A stretch of 64,000 bases of DNA, taken from NCBI RefSeq assembly GCF_014466955.1, contig NZ_AP023396.1, forward strand, positions 2,604,001 through 2,668,000. The letters are read 5' to 3'. Both the position numbers and the translations under genes were made by a program. Source of the DNA: Nocardia wallacei (GTDB lineage Bacteria > Actinomycetota > Actinomycetes > Mycobacteriales > Mycobacteriaceae). Shown here in pieces: positions 47,701 through 55,125 of this stretch (position 1 is the stretch's first letter; each line of letters starts with the position of its first letter). The notes beneath the pieces were generated by a model. It was not told the origin of the DNA, searched no databases, and saw only the letters and a program-made list of their open reading frames with translations.

Positions 47701-48468
47701 GAGTACGGCCGGGACCGGCCCGATTGGGTGCCGGGTGAGTTGTGGATCGGTGGCGCGGGAGTGGCCCGCGGCTATCGTGGCGAGCCCGGCCGCACTGCTG
47801 CCGTCTTCTCCGAGGTCGCCGGTGTGCGCTGGTATCGCACCGGGGATCTGGGCAGGTATCGGCCGGACGGCGTGCTCGAATTCCTCGGCCGCGCCGACCG
47901 CCAGGTGAAAATTCGCGGGCACCGCGTGGAACTCGGCGAGATCGAGCAGGCGATCGGCGCACATCCCGACGTCCGCCGGGCGATCGCCCTCGCAGTGGGT
48001 GAGCGTGCGCGGGCGCGGCTGGTCGCCTTCGTGGAACCTGCCGTGCCCGAGGAGCTCCCGAACTTCCTCGGTGATCGCATCCCCGCCGCCTGGCTGCCCG
48101 AGCTGATCCCGCTGCCCGAACCACCGCTGACCGGCAACGGGAAAATCGATCACGCCGCCCTGCTGCGTCGCGCCGAAACCACTGTAGACACAACGATTTC
48201 CGAGCGGGACGAGCCGATACGTCCGGGCCTGGAAACCCGGATAGCCGAGGTCTGGGCGGACCTCCTCGGCGACCCGCCGACCCGACGGCACACGAGTTTC
48301 TTCGCCGCGGGCGGCGATTCGCTGTCGGCCACCCGACTCGTCAGCCGCCTCGGCCGTGAACTCGGCCTCACCGTGAGCCTGCGCGACTTCTTCGCCGACC
48401 CGACCCTCGCCGGGCTCACCCATGACCAGCCCCAATCCGGTATCGACCTCGAAGAAGGTGTGTTGTGA
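38779..48468 (+). CDS. NRPS 1: ArCP-(Cy-A-PCP)x3 of the metallophore assembly line
   Basis: 3,229 residues from ATG 38779. Domains: aryl carrier protein about 1-100 (ELGLDSV, Ser 53); Cy1 about 109-540 (DMIAADALS, 240-248); A1 about 555-1040; PCP1 (LGGDS, Ser 1099); Cy2 about 1150-1590 (DTLIADGLS); A2 about 1595-2075; PCP2 (Ser 2131); Cy3 about 2195-2640 (DSLVVDGLS); A3 about 2645-3130; PCP3 (Ser 3181). All three Cy domains keep DxxxxDxxS. The ten-residue codes read by eye are DLYSMGLIHK for A1 and DLFNLSLIWK for A2 and A3; the last is the pyochelin-type cysteine code. No epimerase or condensation domain is present. The gene overlaps the next NRPS by 4 nt. Confidence 0.95.
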   Translation: MREQVRLPLVRTTKRVDWTHDPDGFRREVSELTGVPVAELTDDADLLELGLDSVTVMRISGLMRRAGSRVEYRDLVREPTLGAWWKLLRRNASDAAPEAVGVTGSDPFPLAVMQHAFWIGRAPGQQLGGVAAHFYSEFDHAGGVEPQRLARAARALIARHPMLRVAIDAEGLQRVTDGGSWSGPVVHDLRELPEPERVRRLAELRDLLSHRSMDVGAGEVFDLQVSLLPEGRTRVHLDLDMIAADALSLRNILADLTTLYERGPAALPPLGYSYPQYLTDRGRARAAAREQARAWWQEQLPKLPAAPELPLLTAAEADSGARVDRRRHWLSPERAARLRERAHRAGLTTASVLATVFAETVGAWSGTDRFLLNLPVFDREPLHDDVDRIVGDFSSSVLLDVDLSASMSVTARGRAITERLREVLGYAAYTGVEVLRDLSRAGGGERVLAPVVYTSALSLGELYAPEVRQCLGEPSWTVSQGPQVWLDAQVTEFDGGILLNWDARVSLFPAGMLDAMFDAYVSFVELLLADDEAWDREAPWPVAGRRYGEVTLAAAAPLHQRFFGRAAAEPQRTALLADGAEISYGELALRARRMARLLADKGIRRGDSVAVTLPKGVEQIVATLGVLAAGATYVPSGIDLPLARRERIYRTAGARLVVTDRETAAAGSWPGDIEAVFPEQSRDVDPLAEIVEVDPEDVMYVIFTSGSTGAPKGVEVPHRAVAHTVDAVNDRFGIGADDRTIALSALDFDLSAYDLFGFLAFGGSVVVVEEALRRDAAAWAELIRRWDVTVVSAVPALLDMLLTAAADAGLGTALRVVMLGGDRVSVDLPDRLRRLAPGCRFAGLGGMTEAAIHATVCEVGTVDPGWSSVPYGVPLPHADCRVVDAHGRDCPDWVPGELWVTGGGLAHGYRGDPARTAEKFVERAGVRWYRTGDLVRYRPGGTLEFLGRTDHQVKIRGHRIEPGEIEAVLAEHPEIVAAAVAVVEHPTRALGAVVVGDGPADAALRAWLGERLPGYMIPRRFVRAASLPITRNGKIDRAAVRAALVAADSGTGAAATAEPARGGLPSSRAEHIVAEAWAALLGTDRIRRDDDFFALGGDSLLATRLVRRLAADGVAADLAQLFTNPTLAAFAATLTSGPAAPAPAITADPEHRYEPFPLTDIQTAYWLGRSADFDLGGIGAHLYIEYDWPDLDPERLERAWNRLIDRHAMLRAVIGADGTQRVLETVPAYRIPVVDDDVVAVRERLSGSTLDAATWPLFDVRIVRDGENTRVCAVFDTLIADGLSALVLLSEWTRLYAHPDSELPGLGLEFRDYVIGCAPTEEQIQAGLAYWRARAAELPPGPQLPLRVAPAAVRRPRFTRREVRLEPELWQRIVKRARGFGVTPSVVLLACYTWVLGGWSAQRELTVTLTRFDRREVHPDIMRVVGDFSSLLLVADHPAEQESWLGRARRLQRQLWSDLDHQQVSAVRVLRELARESEAAAEPVPVVFTSMLGVDDELARSVRWPDHLRTQTPQVWLDHQVVELPDGLVLSWDSVDELFPDGMVEEMLAAYHRLVCLLGEVDWEQPLSEALPLLPLEQRTVRDRVNDTAGPVPGDVPGGGLLHTSMFDVAGADPDRVAVIDGEIVVRFGELAERSRRIAALLVAHGVRPGDVVAVSMARGAGQVAALYGVLAAGAAYVPIAKDQPAQRRDAILAQAGVAVVLTDDIASEADRRVAVEEARHHDPAPVYRGSVTDLAYVIFTSGSTGVPKGVEIEHGSAVNTLDDVRCRYGIGAGDRVLAVAATDFDLSVFDLFGVLGAGGSVVVVADEERRDPARWLALVREHGVTVWNSVPAMLDMLLTVAEAGAGLPPTMRLALVSGDWVGLDLPGRLAAMSDRCRLIALGGATEASIWSNFFEVETVDPEWTSIPYGRPLRNQCFRVVDEYGRDRPDWVPGELLIGGAGVARGYRGDPRRSAAGFFDDGGIRWYRTGDLGRYRPDGVLEFLGRADRQVKIRGHRVELGEVEHAISAHPDVRRAIALAVGERSRARLVAFVEPAVPQDMPGFLADRVPSGWMPELIALPDPPLTANGKVDHAALVRHAETAVAANATESRARELLRPGLETRIGAIWQQVLGGDLPDRDTNFFGAGGDSLSATRLVSRVGPELGRIVTLREFFTSPTIAGLIDNSPHTLDSASDERPRGSAPVRSLTTDAAHRLDPFALTDIQVAYWLGRSREFDLGGIGAQLYFEYDWPDLDPQRLERAWNRVIDRHAMLRAVVGADGTQRVLADVAEYRIPVIDAGADFDGVAAALREEMAGGTLDAAVWPLFDVRVVRDGEKARVCTVFDSLVVDGLSALVLISDWLRWYADPELESAPPALEFRDYVLSCAPSDDEVEAALSYWRARLPELPPGPQLPLRIPPAAVERPRFRRREVRLAREPWRRIVERARSFGVTPSVVLLACYTWVLGGWSAQRDLTVTLTRFDRRDVHPDIMRVVGDFSSLLLVADRPAAHESWLGRARRLQEQLWSDLDHQQVSAVRVLRELARDNAVPVEPVPVVFTSMLGVDDELARSVRWPDYTRTQTPQVWLDHQVIELPDGLLLSWDSVDELFPDAMVDDMFATYHRLLDRLGEVDWERPLSETLPVLPPHQQAIRERVNDTAGPGDVAGGGLLHTSMFDVAVADPDRVAVIDGDVAVGFGALAEHSRRIAALLIAHGVRPGDAVGVSMPRGAAQVAALYGVLAAGAVYVPVAEDQPVRRRHAILHQAQVSAVLTDDTGSPDRHPGDVPVVAITDARLHDPAPVYRGAATDLAYVIFTSGSTGTPKGVEIEHGSAVNTLDDLRGRYGIGAKDRVLGVAATDFDLSVFDLFGVLGAGGSVVVVADEDRRDPGRWAALALEHGVTLWNSVPAMLDMLLTVAEAGAGLPPTMRLALVSGDWVGLDLPGRLAAMSDRCRLIALGGATEASIWSNFFEVESVDPEWTSIPYGRPLRNQRFRVVDEYGRDRPDWVPGELWIGGAGVARGYRGEPGRTAAVFSEVAGVRWYRTGDLGRYRPDGVLEFLGRADRQVKIRGHRVELGEIEQAIGAHPDVRRAIALAVGERARARLVAFVEPAVPEELPNFLGDRIPAAWLPELIPLPEPPLTGNGKIDHAALLRRAETTVDTTISERDEPIRPGLETRIAEVWADLLGDPPTRRHTSFFAAGGDSLSATRLVSRLGRELGLTVSLRDFFADPTLAGLTHDQPQSGIDLEEGVL

Positions 48469-51400
48469 ACGTCTCCGACCTGGTAACCGATCTACGACAG
48501 CGCGGAGTTCACCTCTGGGTCGACGGCGCGCAGTTGCGGTTCCGCGCCCCCCAGGGCGTCCTGACCGCCGAACACCGGGACCAGTTGGTGGCGCACAAGC
48601 CCGCCGTGCTGGAGTACCTCGCCCAGGACCAGTCGGTGATCGAGGTGTCCGCCGATCCCGCCGCCGCGCACGAACCGTTCCCGTTGACCCCGGTGCAGTC
48701 GGCGTACCTGATCGGCCGCGACCCCACCTACCCGTTCGGGGGTGTCGCGTGTGCCGCCTATCTCGAAATCGAGTATGCCGGTGTCGATCCCGAGATTCTG
48801 GAGCGGGCGTGGAATGCCCTCGTGCGCCGGCACGACATGCTCCGGGCGACCGTGCACAGTGACGGCTACCAGCAGGTCGCCGCCGCCGTGCCGGAGTATC
48901 GGATCCCGGTGACCGATGCCCGCGGCGCGGACCCGGCCGCCGTCGACACCCTGCGCGACCGGCAACGCGACGAGCTGCTGGGCCCGGCCACCAGCACCGA
49001 TACCTGGCCGCTGTTCGCCCTGCGCATCACCCGCACCGACACCGCGAGCGTGCTGCATCTGCTGGTGGAATTGCTGGTGGTCGACGCCGCGAGCGTGCAA
49101 CTGCTGCTGGCCGAACTCGACGAACTGGTCCACGCGGCCGGGGACGATGCGGCGCTGCGGCCCGCACCCGCGATCGGTTTCCGCGACTACATCCTCGGTG
49201 TGCAGCAGCTGCGCAACGGATCGCGGTACCAGCGCGACCGCGCCTATTGGCAGCAGCGGATCGAAACCTTGCCCGCCGCACCGGAACTGCCCACGCGGCC
49301 GACCGACGACGGCGCGAACACCGATCCCGGTTTCGACCGGTTACAGCAATGGCTGCCCGGCTCCGTCCTGGCCGGATTGGCCCGCAACGCGACCCCGCAC
49401 GATCTCACCCCGTCCGGGGCGGTGCTGGCCGCCTACGCCGAGGTCATCGGGCGCTGGAGCCGGAGGCGGCGGTTCACACTGAATCTGCCGGTGTTCAACC
49501 GCCTTCCGGCACACCCCGAAATCGGCGCGGTGCTGGGCGATTTCACCTCCGTCAACCTGCTCGGCATCGACCTCGACGAGCAAGATACCTTCGTCGGCCG
49601 GGCCCGCCGGATCGCCGCCCGGTTGTTCACCGATCTCGACCACCGACTCTTCGACGGCGTGGAGGTGCTCAGCGAGCTGACCCGCCGCGCGGGCAACCCG
49701 GTGCTCATGCCCGTGGTGTTCACCAGCACCCTCGGCGGAGCCGACGCCGGCGCGGGCTCGCCTCGTGGCCGGATTCTGCGCGGCCTCACTCGCACGCCGC
49801 AGGTATGGCTCGACTGCCAGGTGACCCCGTACGACGACGGCCTCATGATCGCCTGGGACGTGCGCCGCGACGTGCTGGCCGGAACCACCGCGGCCGACGC
49901 CTTCGCGGCCTTCATCGATCTCGTCACCCGGCTGGCCGACGACCCCGCGGCCTGGACCGAGCCGTACCCGGTGGCGCTGCCGCCCGCGCAGCGCAGCCGC
50001 CGCGACGCCTACAACGACACCGCCGCCGCGGTGCGGCCACGCCTGCTGCAGCAGCGGATTCTCGAGCGGGCCGACACCGATCCGGACGCCCCCGCGGTGT
50101 TCCATCGCGACGAGGTGATCGGGTTCGCCGAATTGCGCCGCCGCGCAGCCGCTTCGGCCGTCGCCCTGCGCGAGGCCGGTGTACAGCGCGGTGACCGGGT
50201 GGCGGTCCTGATGGAGAAGGGACCCGAACAAGTCGTGGCCGTGCTCGCGGCCTTGGTGGCCGGGGCGGCGTATGTCCCGATCGAGGTCACGCAGCCGATG
50301 GCGCGCCGGGAGCGGATCATCGACCGTGCCGGCGCGGCGGTCGTGCTCACCCAGTCCTGGCTGGCCGAGGCGGGCGAGGTGCCCGCGGCCGCCCGGCCGG
50401 TGGCCGTCGACCTGCTGCCGGGGATCGACACCGTGCCCGAACCGACCGGCGATCCGGAGGATCCGGCGTACGTCATCTACACCTCCGGTTCCACCGGGGA
50501 ACCGAAGGGCGTCGTCACCACCCATCGCGCGGCGGCGAACACCATCGATGACATCAACGAGCGGTTCGCCCTCGCGTCCGGCGATCGGGTCCTCGGGGTG
50601 GCGAGCCTGGCCTTCGATCTCTCCGTGTGGGACATCTTCGGTGTGCTCGCGGCCGGTGGTGCCGTGGTGCTCCCGGAGCAGAACCGCGCGACCGATCCGT
50701 CGCATTGGCTGGAGCTGGTGCGGCGGCATTCGGTCACCCTCTGGAACAGCGTGCCCGGGCAGTTGCAGATGCTGCTCGACGTCCTCGACGGCGAGCCCGC
50801 AGCCGACTCACTGCGCCTGGTGTTGTTGTCCGGCGATTGGATTGCGCTGGACCTGCCCGACCGGATGCGCGCGAACCACCCGGGTGTACAGGTGGTGGGC
50901 CTGGGCGGGGCCACCGAGGCGGCCATCTGGTCGATCCATCACCCGGTCGGGACAATCGACCCCGAGTGGCGCAGCATCCCCTACGGCACCCCGTTGCGCA
51001 ACCAGACCATGCATGTGCTGGACGACGCGCTGCAGGACTGTCCCGAGCATGTCACCGGCGAGATCTACATCGGCGGAATCGGCTTGGCCGAAGGGTATCT
51101 GGGGGAGGCCGAGCTGACCGACCAGCGATTCCGGCGCCATCCGCGCACCGGCGCCCGCCTGTACCGCACGGGCGACCTCGGACGGTTCCACCCGGACGGC
51201 CGGCTGGAATTCCTCGGGCGCGAAGACACTCAGGTCAAGATCCGCGGCCACCGCGTCGAATTGGGTGAGGTGGAGTCGGCGCTGCGCCGCCATCCCGCCG
51301 TGGCCGACGCCGCGGTGCTGGTCGACGGCCGGGGCCCCGCCGCGCGGCTGCTCGGCTTCGCCGAGATCGCGACCGACGGCTCCGGCGATCCCGGCCTCGG

Positions 51401-53957
51401 CGAGACGGCCGCGGCCGAAGTGCTCGCCACCGCCGAAAACGCCGCTGCCGCAGCTCACGACGACATCGACGGCGAATCGTTCGTGGCGCTGATGCAGGCG
51501 GTCGACGAGATGGCCATGTTGTCCATCGCCGCCCAGCTGCGCGCCGCCGGTCTGTTCGACGATCGCGAGCGTGCCTACGACATCGCCGAAATCGCCGCTG
51601 CCACAGGCGTTTCCGATCGACAGCACGGCCTGCTGAAACGCTGGCTGGCCGCCCTCGCGGACGGCGGCGCGGTGGTGCACGAGCCCGGAACCGGCCGCTA
51701 CCGCGACCTGATCGCGGCCGGTCCGCGAGCGGTCGAGGCGGCGTGGCGGCGCATCGACGAGCTGGAGGAGATCGTCGGCTACGGCAGCGAAACCCTGTCC
51801 TACATCCGGGCCTGTAGCAGCCGGCTGGACGAGCTGTTGCGCGGCGAACTCGACGTGCGGGAATTGCTGTTCCCCGCCGGGAAACCCGGCGCCGCGCATG
51901 CCGTCTACCGGACGAATCTGGTGGCGCGCAGTGCGCACCGCATCGTGATCGACACCGTGCGGGAGGTGGCTCGACGCACGCCGCACCGGTTGCGGATGCT
52001 CGAAGTCGGCGCGGGTATCGCGGGTACGAGCACCGATCTGATCCCCGCCCTGGCGGAGTTCGAGCCGGACTACCGGTTCACGGACGTGTCGGAGTACTTC
52101 CTCGGTGAGGCCCGGAAGAAGTTCGCCGAGTATCCGTGGGTTCGGTACGGACGCTTCGACATCAACGCCGACGCGCTGGAGCAGGGGCTGCGGCCCAATT
52201 CGGCCGACGTGATCCTGTGCGCGAACGTTCTGCACAACTCCGTCGACGCCGACGAGGTCCTGGCGCGGCTGCGGGACCTGCTCGCGCCGGGCGGCTGGCT
52301 GATCTTCCTCGAACCCACCCGGCAGCACAACTACGCGCTGCTGGTGTCGATGGAATTCGAATTCTTCAGCGAACTCACCGCCTTCACCGATGTGCGCGCG
52401 GGCACCGGGCAGGCGTTCTTCACCCGCGAGCAATGGCTGCGGCAACTCGACGACGCGGGCGCCGATCACGTGCGTGTACTGCCCGCCGAGAACGAGCCGC
52501 TGGCGGCCTCCGGCCAGGGTGTCTTCATCGCCCGGTTCAAAGGTGAGCGGCGTACGGTGACCGAACAGCAGCTCACCGAGCACGTGGCGGCACTGCTTCC
52601 CGACCATATGGTCCCCGGCGAAATGCATCTGCTCGACACCTTGCCGCGCTCGGCGAACGGGAAACTGGACCGCAAGGCCCTGGCCGGGCGCGCCGCCGCC
52701 GTCCCGGCCGCCGCCGCGGACTCGGCCTATGTACCGCCCGCCGACGAGATCGAGCAGCGGATCGCGCAATTGTGGCAGGAAATGCTCGGCGTCCCACGGG
52801 TCGGGCGTGACCAGAATTTCTATGCCCTGGGCGGTGATTCGCTGCTGTTGTCGCAGATGGTCGGGCGGCTGCGGGAACGGGTGCCCGAGGTCGCCGACAT
52901 CGAATGGCAGGAACTGCTGCGGGATATGCTGCGCAATCCCACCGTCGCCGCGCTCGCCGCCCGCCGCCACCGTGCGGAGGCCGCCGCGTCGCCGGCGGTG
53001 CCGCGGACAGCCGTGCGGTCCCTGGGCGGTGTGTCCGGGCACGACAGCGGCGCCTGGGTGCTCGTGCACGGCGGTACCGGCACACTGGCGCCCTATCAGG
53101 CGCTGCTGCCACACCTGCGCTCGGCGCATCCCGGCGCGTTGCTCGGTCTCGAGGTGACCGACCCGGCACGGTATCTGAATCTTCCCGCGGACACCGTGAT
53201 CGCCAGGCAGGCAGCCGATTACGCGACGGAGCTGCTCGAGCACGATCGCCGCTTCCGGATCATCGGATACTCGGTCGGCGGCCTGCTCGCCGCCGAGATC
53301 GCGCGCACCCTCACCGAGGCGGGCGCGACGGTGGACGAGCTGACGGTGATCGGCTCCTATCAGCCGCCCGCAGTGCATGACGAACTGCTGGTCGAGTACA
53401 TCTTCGCGCAGGCCGTGGGGGTCGACCCGGCGGCAGCCGGATTCCCGTCCGACACAGCGGCGTTCGAGACGGCGCTGCGCATTGTCCTCGACCGCACCCC
53501 CGACCGGGTGCCCGCGGGCGCACTGACGGATCTGAACGGCGCCGCGGCCCCGCTGGCCGCGAAACTCCGTGATCTGGCGAGGGTGCCACGAGCCGACCGC
53601 GTCGCCGCCCTGCACGCCGCCGCCACCGGCGCGACCGGACCGTACGTGTCCGGCGGGGTCGCGCTGGACGAATTCCGCAGGCAGTTCGACATTTTCGCGC
53701 ACAACCTGCGGGCCATGGGCGCTCACCGTGCCGAACCCTATTTCGGCCCGATCCGCGTACTGCGCAACAGCGAGTCGGCGACAGCGCTCGGCGCCGGCTC
53801 GGAGGTGGACCGCTTCTGGTCGCGGATCGGTCTCGGCGAGCTCGTCATCGAGGACATCCCCGGCGACCACCTCAGCGCCATGTCCGCCACCCACGCCGCC
53901 ACCCTGGCCGCCCGCATCACCACCCCGCTCCCGGCCTCCAGCATCGAGCAACCGTGA
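48465..53957 (+). CDS. NRPS 2: docking-Cy-A(MT)-PCP-TE, terminal module
   Basis: 1,830 residues from GTG 48465. A TubC-type N-terminal docking domain (1-50, VSDLVTDLRQRGVHLWVDG) is followed by Cy4 (about 72-510), A4 (about 525-930) and an inserted methyltransferase-like domain (about 960-1375) between A8 (QVKIRGHRVELGE) and A10 (SANGKLDRKAL), as in PchF. PCP4 has Ser 1459, and the thioesterase Ser 1603 in GYSVGG with His 1802 in GDHLSAM. The A code DLWNLSLIWK predicts cysteine. Cy4 has ELLVVDAAS, a Glu in place of the first Asp of DxxxxDxxS. The SAM loop is LEVGAGIAGTS, with Ala at the last glycine. The module would add and methylate a last cysteine and release the chain as an acid. Confidence 0.94.
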   Translation: MNVSDLVTDLRQRGVHLWVDGAQLRFRAPQGVLTAEHRDQLVAHKPAVLEYLAQDQSVIEVSADPAAAHEPFPLTPVQSAYLIGRDPTYPFGGVACAAYLEIEYAGVDPEILERAWNALVRRHDMLRATVHSDGYQQVAAAVPEYRIPVTDARGADPAAVDTLRDRQRDELLGPATSTDTWPLFALRITRTDTASVLHLLVELLVVDAASVQLLLAELDELVHAAGDDAALRPAPAIGFRDYILGVQQLRNGSRYQRDRAYWQQRIETLPAAPELPTRPTDDGANTDPGFDRLQQWLPGSVLAGLARNATPHDLTPSGAVLAAYAEVIGRWSRRRRFTLNLPVFNRLPAHPEIGAVLGDFTSVNLLGIDLDEQDTFVGRARRIAARLFTDLDHRLFDGVEVLSELTRRAGNPVLMPVVFTSTLGGADAGAGSPRGRILRGLTRTPQVWLDCQVTPYDDGLMIAWDVRRDVLAGTTAADAFAAFIDLVTRLADDPAAWTEPYPVALPPAQRSRRDAYNDTAAAVRPRLLQQRILERADTDPDAPAVFHRDEVIGFAELRRRAAASAVALREAGVQRGDRVAVLMEKGPEQVVAVLAALVAGAAYVPIEVTQPMARRERIIDRAGAAVVLTQSWLAEAGEVPAAARPVAVDLLPGIDTVPEPTGDPEDPAYVIYTSGSTGEPKGVVTTHRAAANTIDDINERFALASGDRVLGVASLAFDLSVWDIFGVLAAGGAVVLPEQNRATDPSHWLELVRRHSVTLWNSVPGQLQMLLDVLDGEPAADSLRLVLLSGDWIALDLPDRMRANHPGVQVVGLGGATEAAIWSIHHPVGTIDPEWRSIPYGTPLRNQTMHVLDDALQDCPEHVTGEIYIGGIGLAEGYLGEAELTDQRFRRHPRTGARLYRTGDLGRFHPDGRLEFLGREDTQVKIRGHRVELGEVESALRRHPAVADAAVLVDGRGPAARLLGFAEIATDGSGDPGLGETAAAEVLATAENAAAAAHDDIDGESFVALMQAVDEMAMLSIAAQLRAAGLFDDRERAYDIAEIAAATGVSDRQHGLLKRWLAALADGGAVVHEPGTGRYRDLIAAGPRAVEAAWRRIDELEEIVGYGSETLSYIRACSSRLDELLRGELDVRELLFPAGKPGAAHAVYRTNLVARSAHRIVIDTVREVARRTPHRLRMLEVGAGIAGTSTDLIPALAEFEPDYRFTDVSEYFLGEARKKFAEYPWVRYGRFDINADALEQGLRPNSADVILCANVLHNSVDADEVLARLRDLLAPGGWLIFLEPTRQHNYALLVSMEFEFFSELTAFTDVRAGTGQAFFTREQWLRQLDDAGADHVRVLPAENEPLAASGQGVFIARFKGERRTVTEQQLTEHVAALLPDHMVPGEMHLLDTLPRSANGKLDRKALAGRAAAVPAAAADSAYVPPADEIEQRIAQLWQEMLGVPRVGRDQNFYALGGDSLLLSQMVGRLRERVPEVADIEWQELLRDMLRNPTVAALAARRHRAEAAASPAVPRTAVRSLGGVSGHDSGAWVLVHGGTGTLAPYQALLPHLRSAHPGALLGLEVTDPARYLNLPADTVIARQAADYATELLEHDRRFRIIGYSVGGLLAAEIARTLTEAGATVDELTVIGSYQPPAVHDELLVEYIFAQAVGVDPAAAGFPSDTAAFETALRIVLDRTPDRVPAGALTDLNGAAAPLAAKLRDLARVPRADRVAALHAAATGATGPYVSGGVALDEFRRQFDIFAHNLRAMGAHRAEPYFGPIRVLRNSESATALGAGSEVDRFWSRIGLGELVIEDIPGDHLSAMSATHAATLAARITTPLPASSIEQP

Positions 53958-54006
53958 CCGGGCAGGACGCGGGAACGGTGGAATCGCTTGTGGGCCGGGT
54001 GAAGTC

Positions 54007-55125
54007 GTGACGGTGGCGGTGCTCGGGGCGACGGGGGTGGTCGGCCGGGCCGCGGTGCGGATGCTCACCCGGCTGGGCATCGGCGGGCTGCGGGTCGGCG
54101 CGCGGGATCCGAGCCGGGCCGAGTGGGGCGCATTGCCGCGTGATGTGGAACCGCGGCGGGTGGATGCGCGGGACGCGGGCTCGCTGGCGGAGTTCTGTGC
54201 GGGGACGAGCCTGGTGCTCAATTGCGCGGGACCGTCCTACCTCCTGCTGGATCGGGTGGCGCGGGCGGCCCTCTCGGCCGGAGCCGACTATGTCGACGTC
54301 TCGGGTGACGGGCCCACCTATCGGCTGCTCGAAGGGTCACCACTGGTGGCCGGCGGGCGGACCGCCGTGCTGTCCGCCGGGATGCTGCCCGGCCTGGCCA
54401 ATGTCGTCCCCCGGGTGCTGTCCGACGATCTCGCCGGGGCGCGGCTGGTCGTCTACGCGGGCGGCATCGAGCCGTTCGCGGCGGCGTCGGCAGGAGATCT
54501 CGCCCTGTCGCTCGACAGCTCCGATGCCACCGACGGTCACTGGTACGGCGAGACGCTGGCGGCGTGGTCGGGCGGCGAGCGACGGCGCAATGCCCTGCCG
54601 GTGCGCGAGGATGTCGAGGTCGCCGGATTCCCCGGCCGGGTGACCACGATGCCGTTCCTCACCGCCGACGCCGAGCGGCTGGCCCGGTCGGCCGGACTGC
54701 GAGAACTGCACTGGCACAACGTCTTCGTGGGCAACGCGCTGCGCCTGACGCTCACCCGGCTGCGCGGCCGCGTCCCCCGTGACGCCGCGGCGCTGCCGCC
54801 GGTCGTCGAGGAGATCCGCGCGGCGGCCGAACTCGATCTGGCCGGACTGGACCCGTTCTACCTGATGGCGTTCACCGTCTCCCGTCCGGATCGCACCGAC
54901 ACCGCCGTGCTGCGCGCCCCGAGCAGTTTCGAATTGACCGCCGCCACCGCCGCGTACACGGTCGACGCCGTGCTGTCCGGAACCGTACCGCCGGGCCTGC
55001 ACTACGCCGACGACGTCCTGGACCCCCACGGTCTGCTCGACGGCGTGTCCGCCCTCGGCGCGCTGCCCGTCCGGCAGATCCATGGTCACGCCCACGACGA
55101 ACCGATGGAGACAGGGAGCCTGTGA
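54007..55125 (+). CDS. Saccharopine-dehydrogenase-like NAD(P)-binding protein
   Basis: 372 residues from GTG 54007, 49 nt after the NRPS stop. The N terminus VTVAVLGATGVVGRAAVRML is a Rossmann dinucleotide fold, followed by VLNCAGPSYLLLDRVARAAL and a long C-terminal domain as in trans-acting enoyl-reductase/saccharopine-dehydrogenase-like proteins. Related genes occur in other actinobacterial thiazoline clusters as far as I recall, but no reaction is established. It overlaps the imide reductase gene by 4 nt, so the two are translated together, and a second reduction or oxidation of an azoline ring is a reasonable guess. Confidence 0.7.
   Translation: MTVAVLGATGVVGRAAVRMLTRLGIGGLRVGARDPSRAEWGALPRDVEPRRVDARDAGSLAEFCAGTSLVLNCAGPSYLLLDRVARAALSAGADYVDVSGDGPTYRLLEGSPLVAGGRTAVLSAGMLPGLANVVPRVLSDDLAGARLVVYAGGIEPFAAASAGDLALSLDSSDATDGHWYGETLAAWSGGERRRNALPVREDVEVAGFPGRVTTMPFLTADAERLARSAGLRELHWHNVFVGNALRLTLTRLRGRVPRDAAALPPVVEEIRAAAELDLAGLDPFYLMAFTVSRPDRTDTAVLRAPSSFELTAATAAYTVDAVLSGTVPPGLHYADDVLDPHGLLDGVSALGALPVRQIHGHAHDEPMETGSL

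Noticed and set aside
42808-48435. A 1,875-codon open frame on the minus strand under the first NRPS gene
   Set aside because: It is antisense to three intact Cy-A-PCP modules, is rich in His, Arg and Gln, and shows no domain. Long antisense frames are expected in G/C-rich genes.
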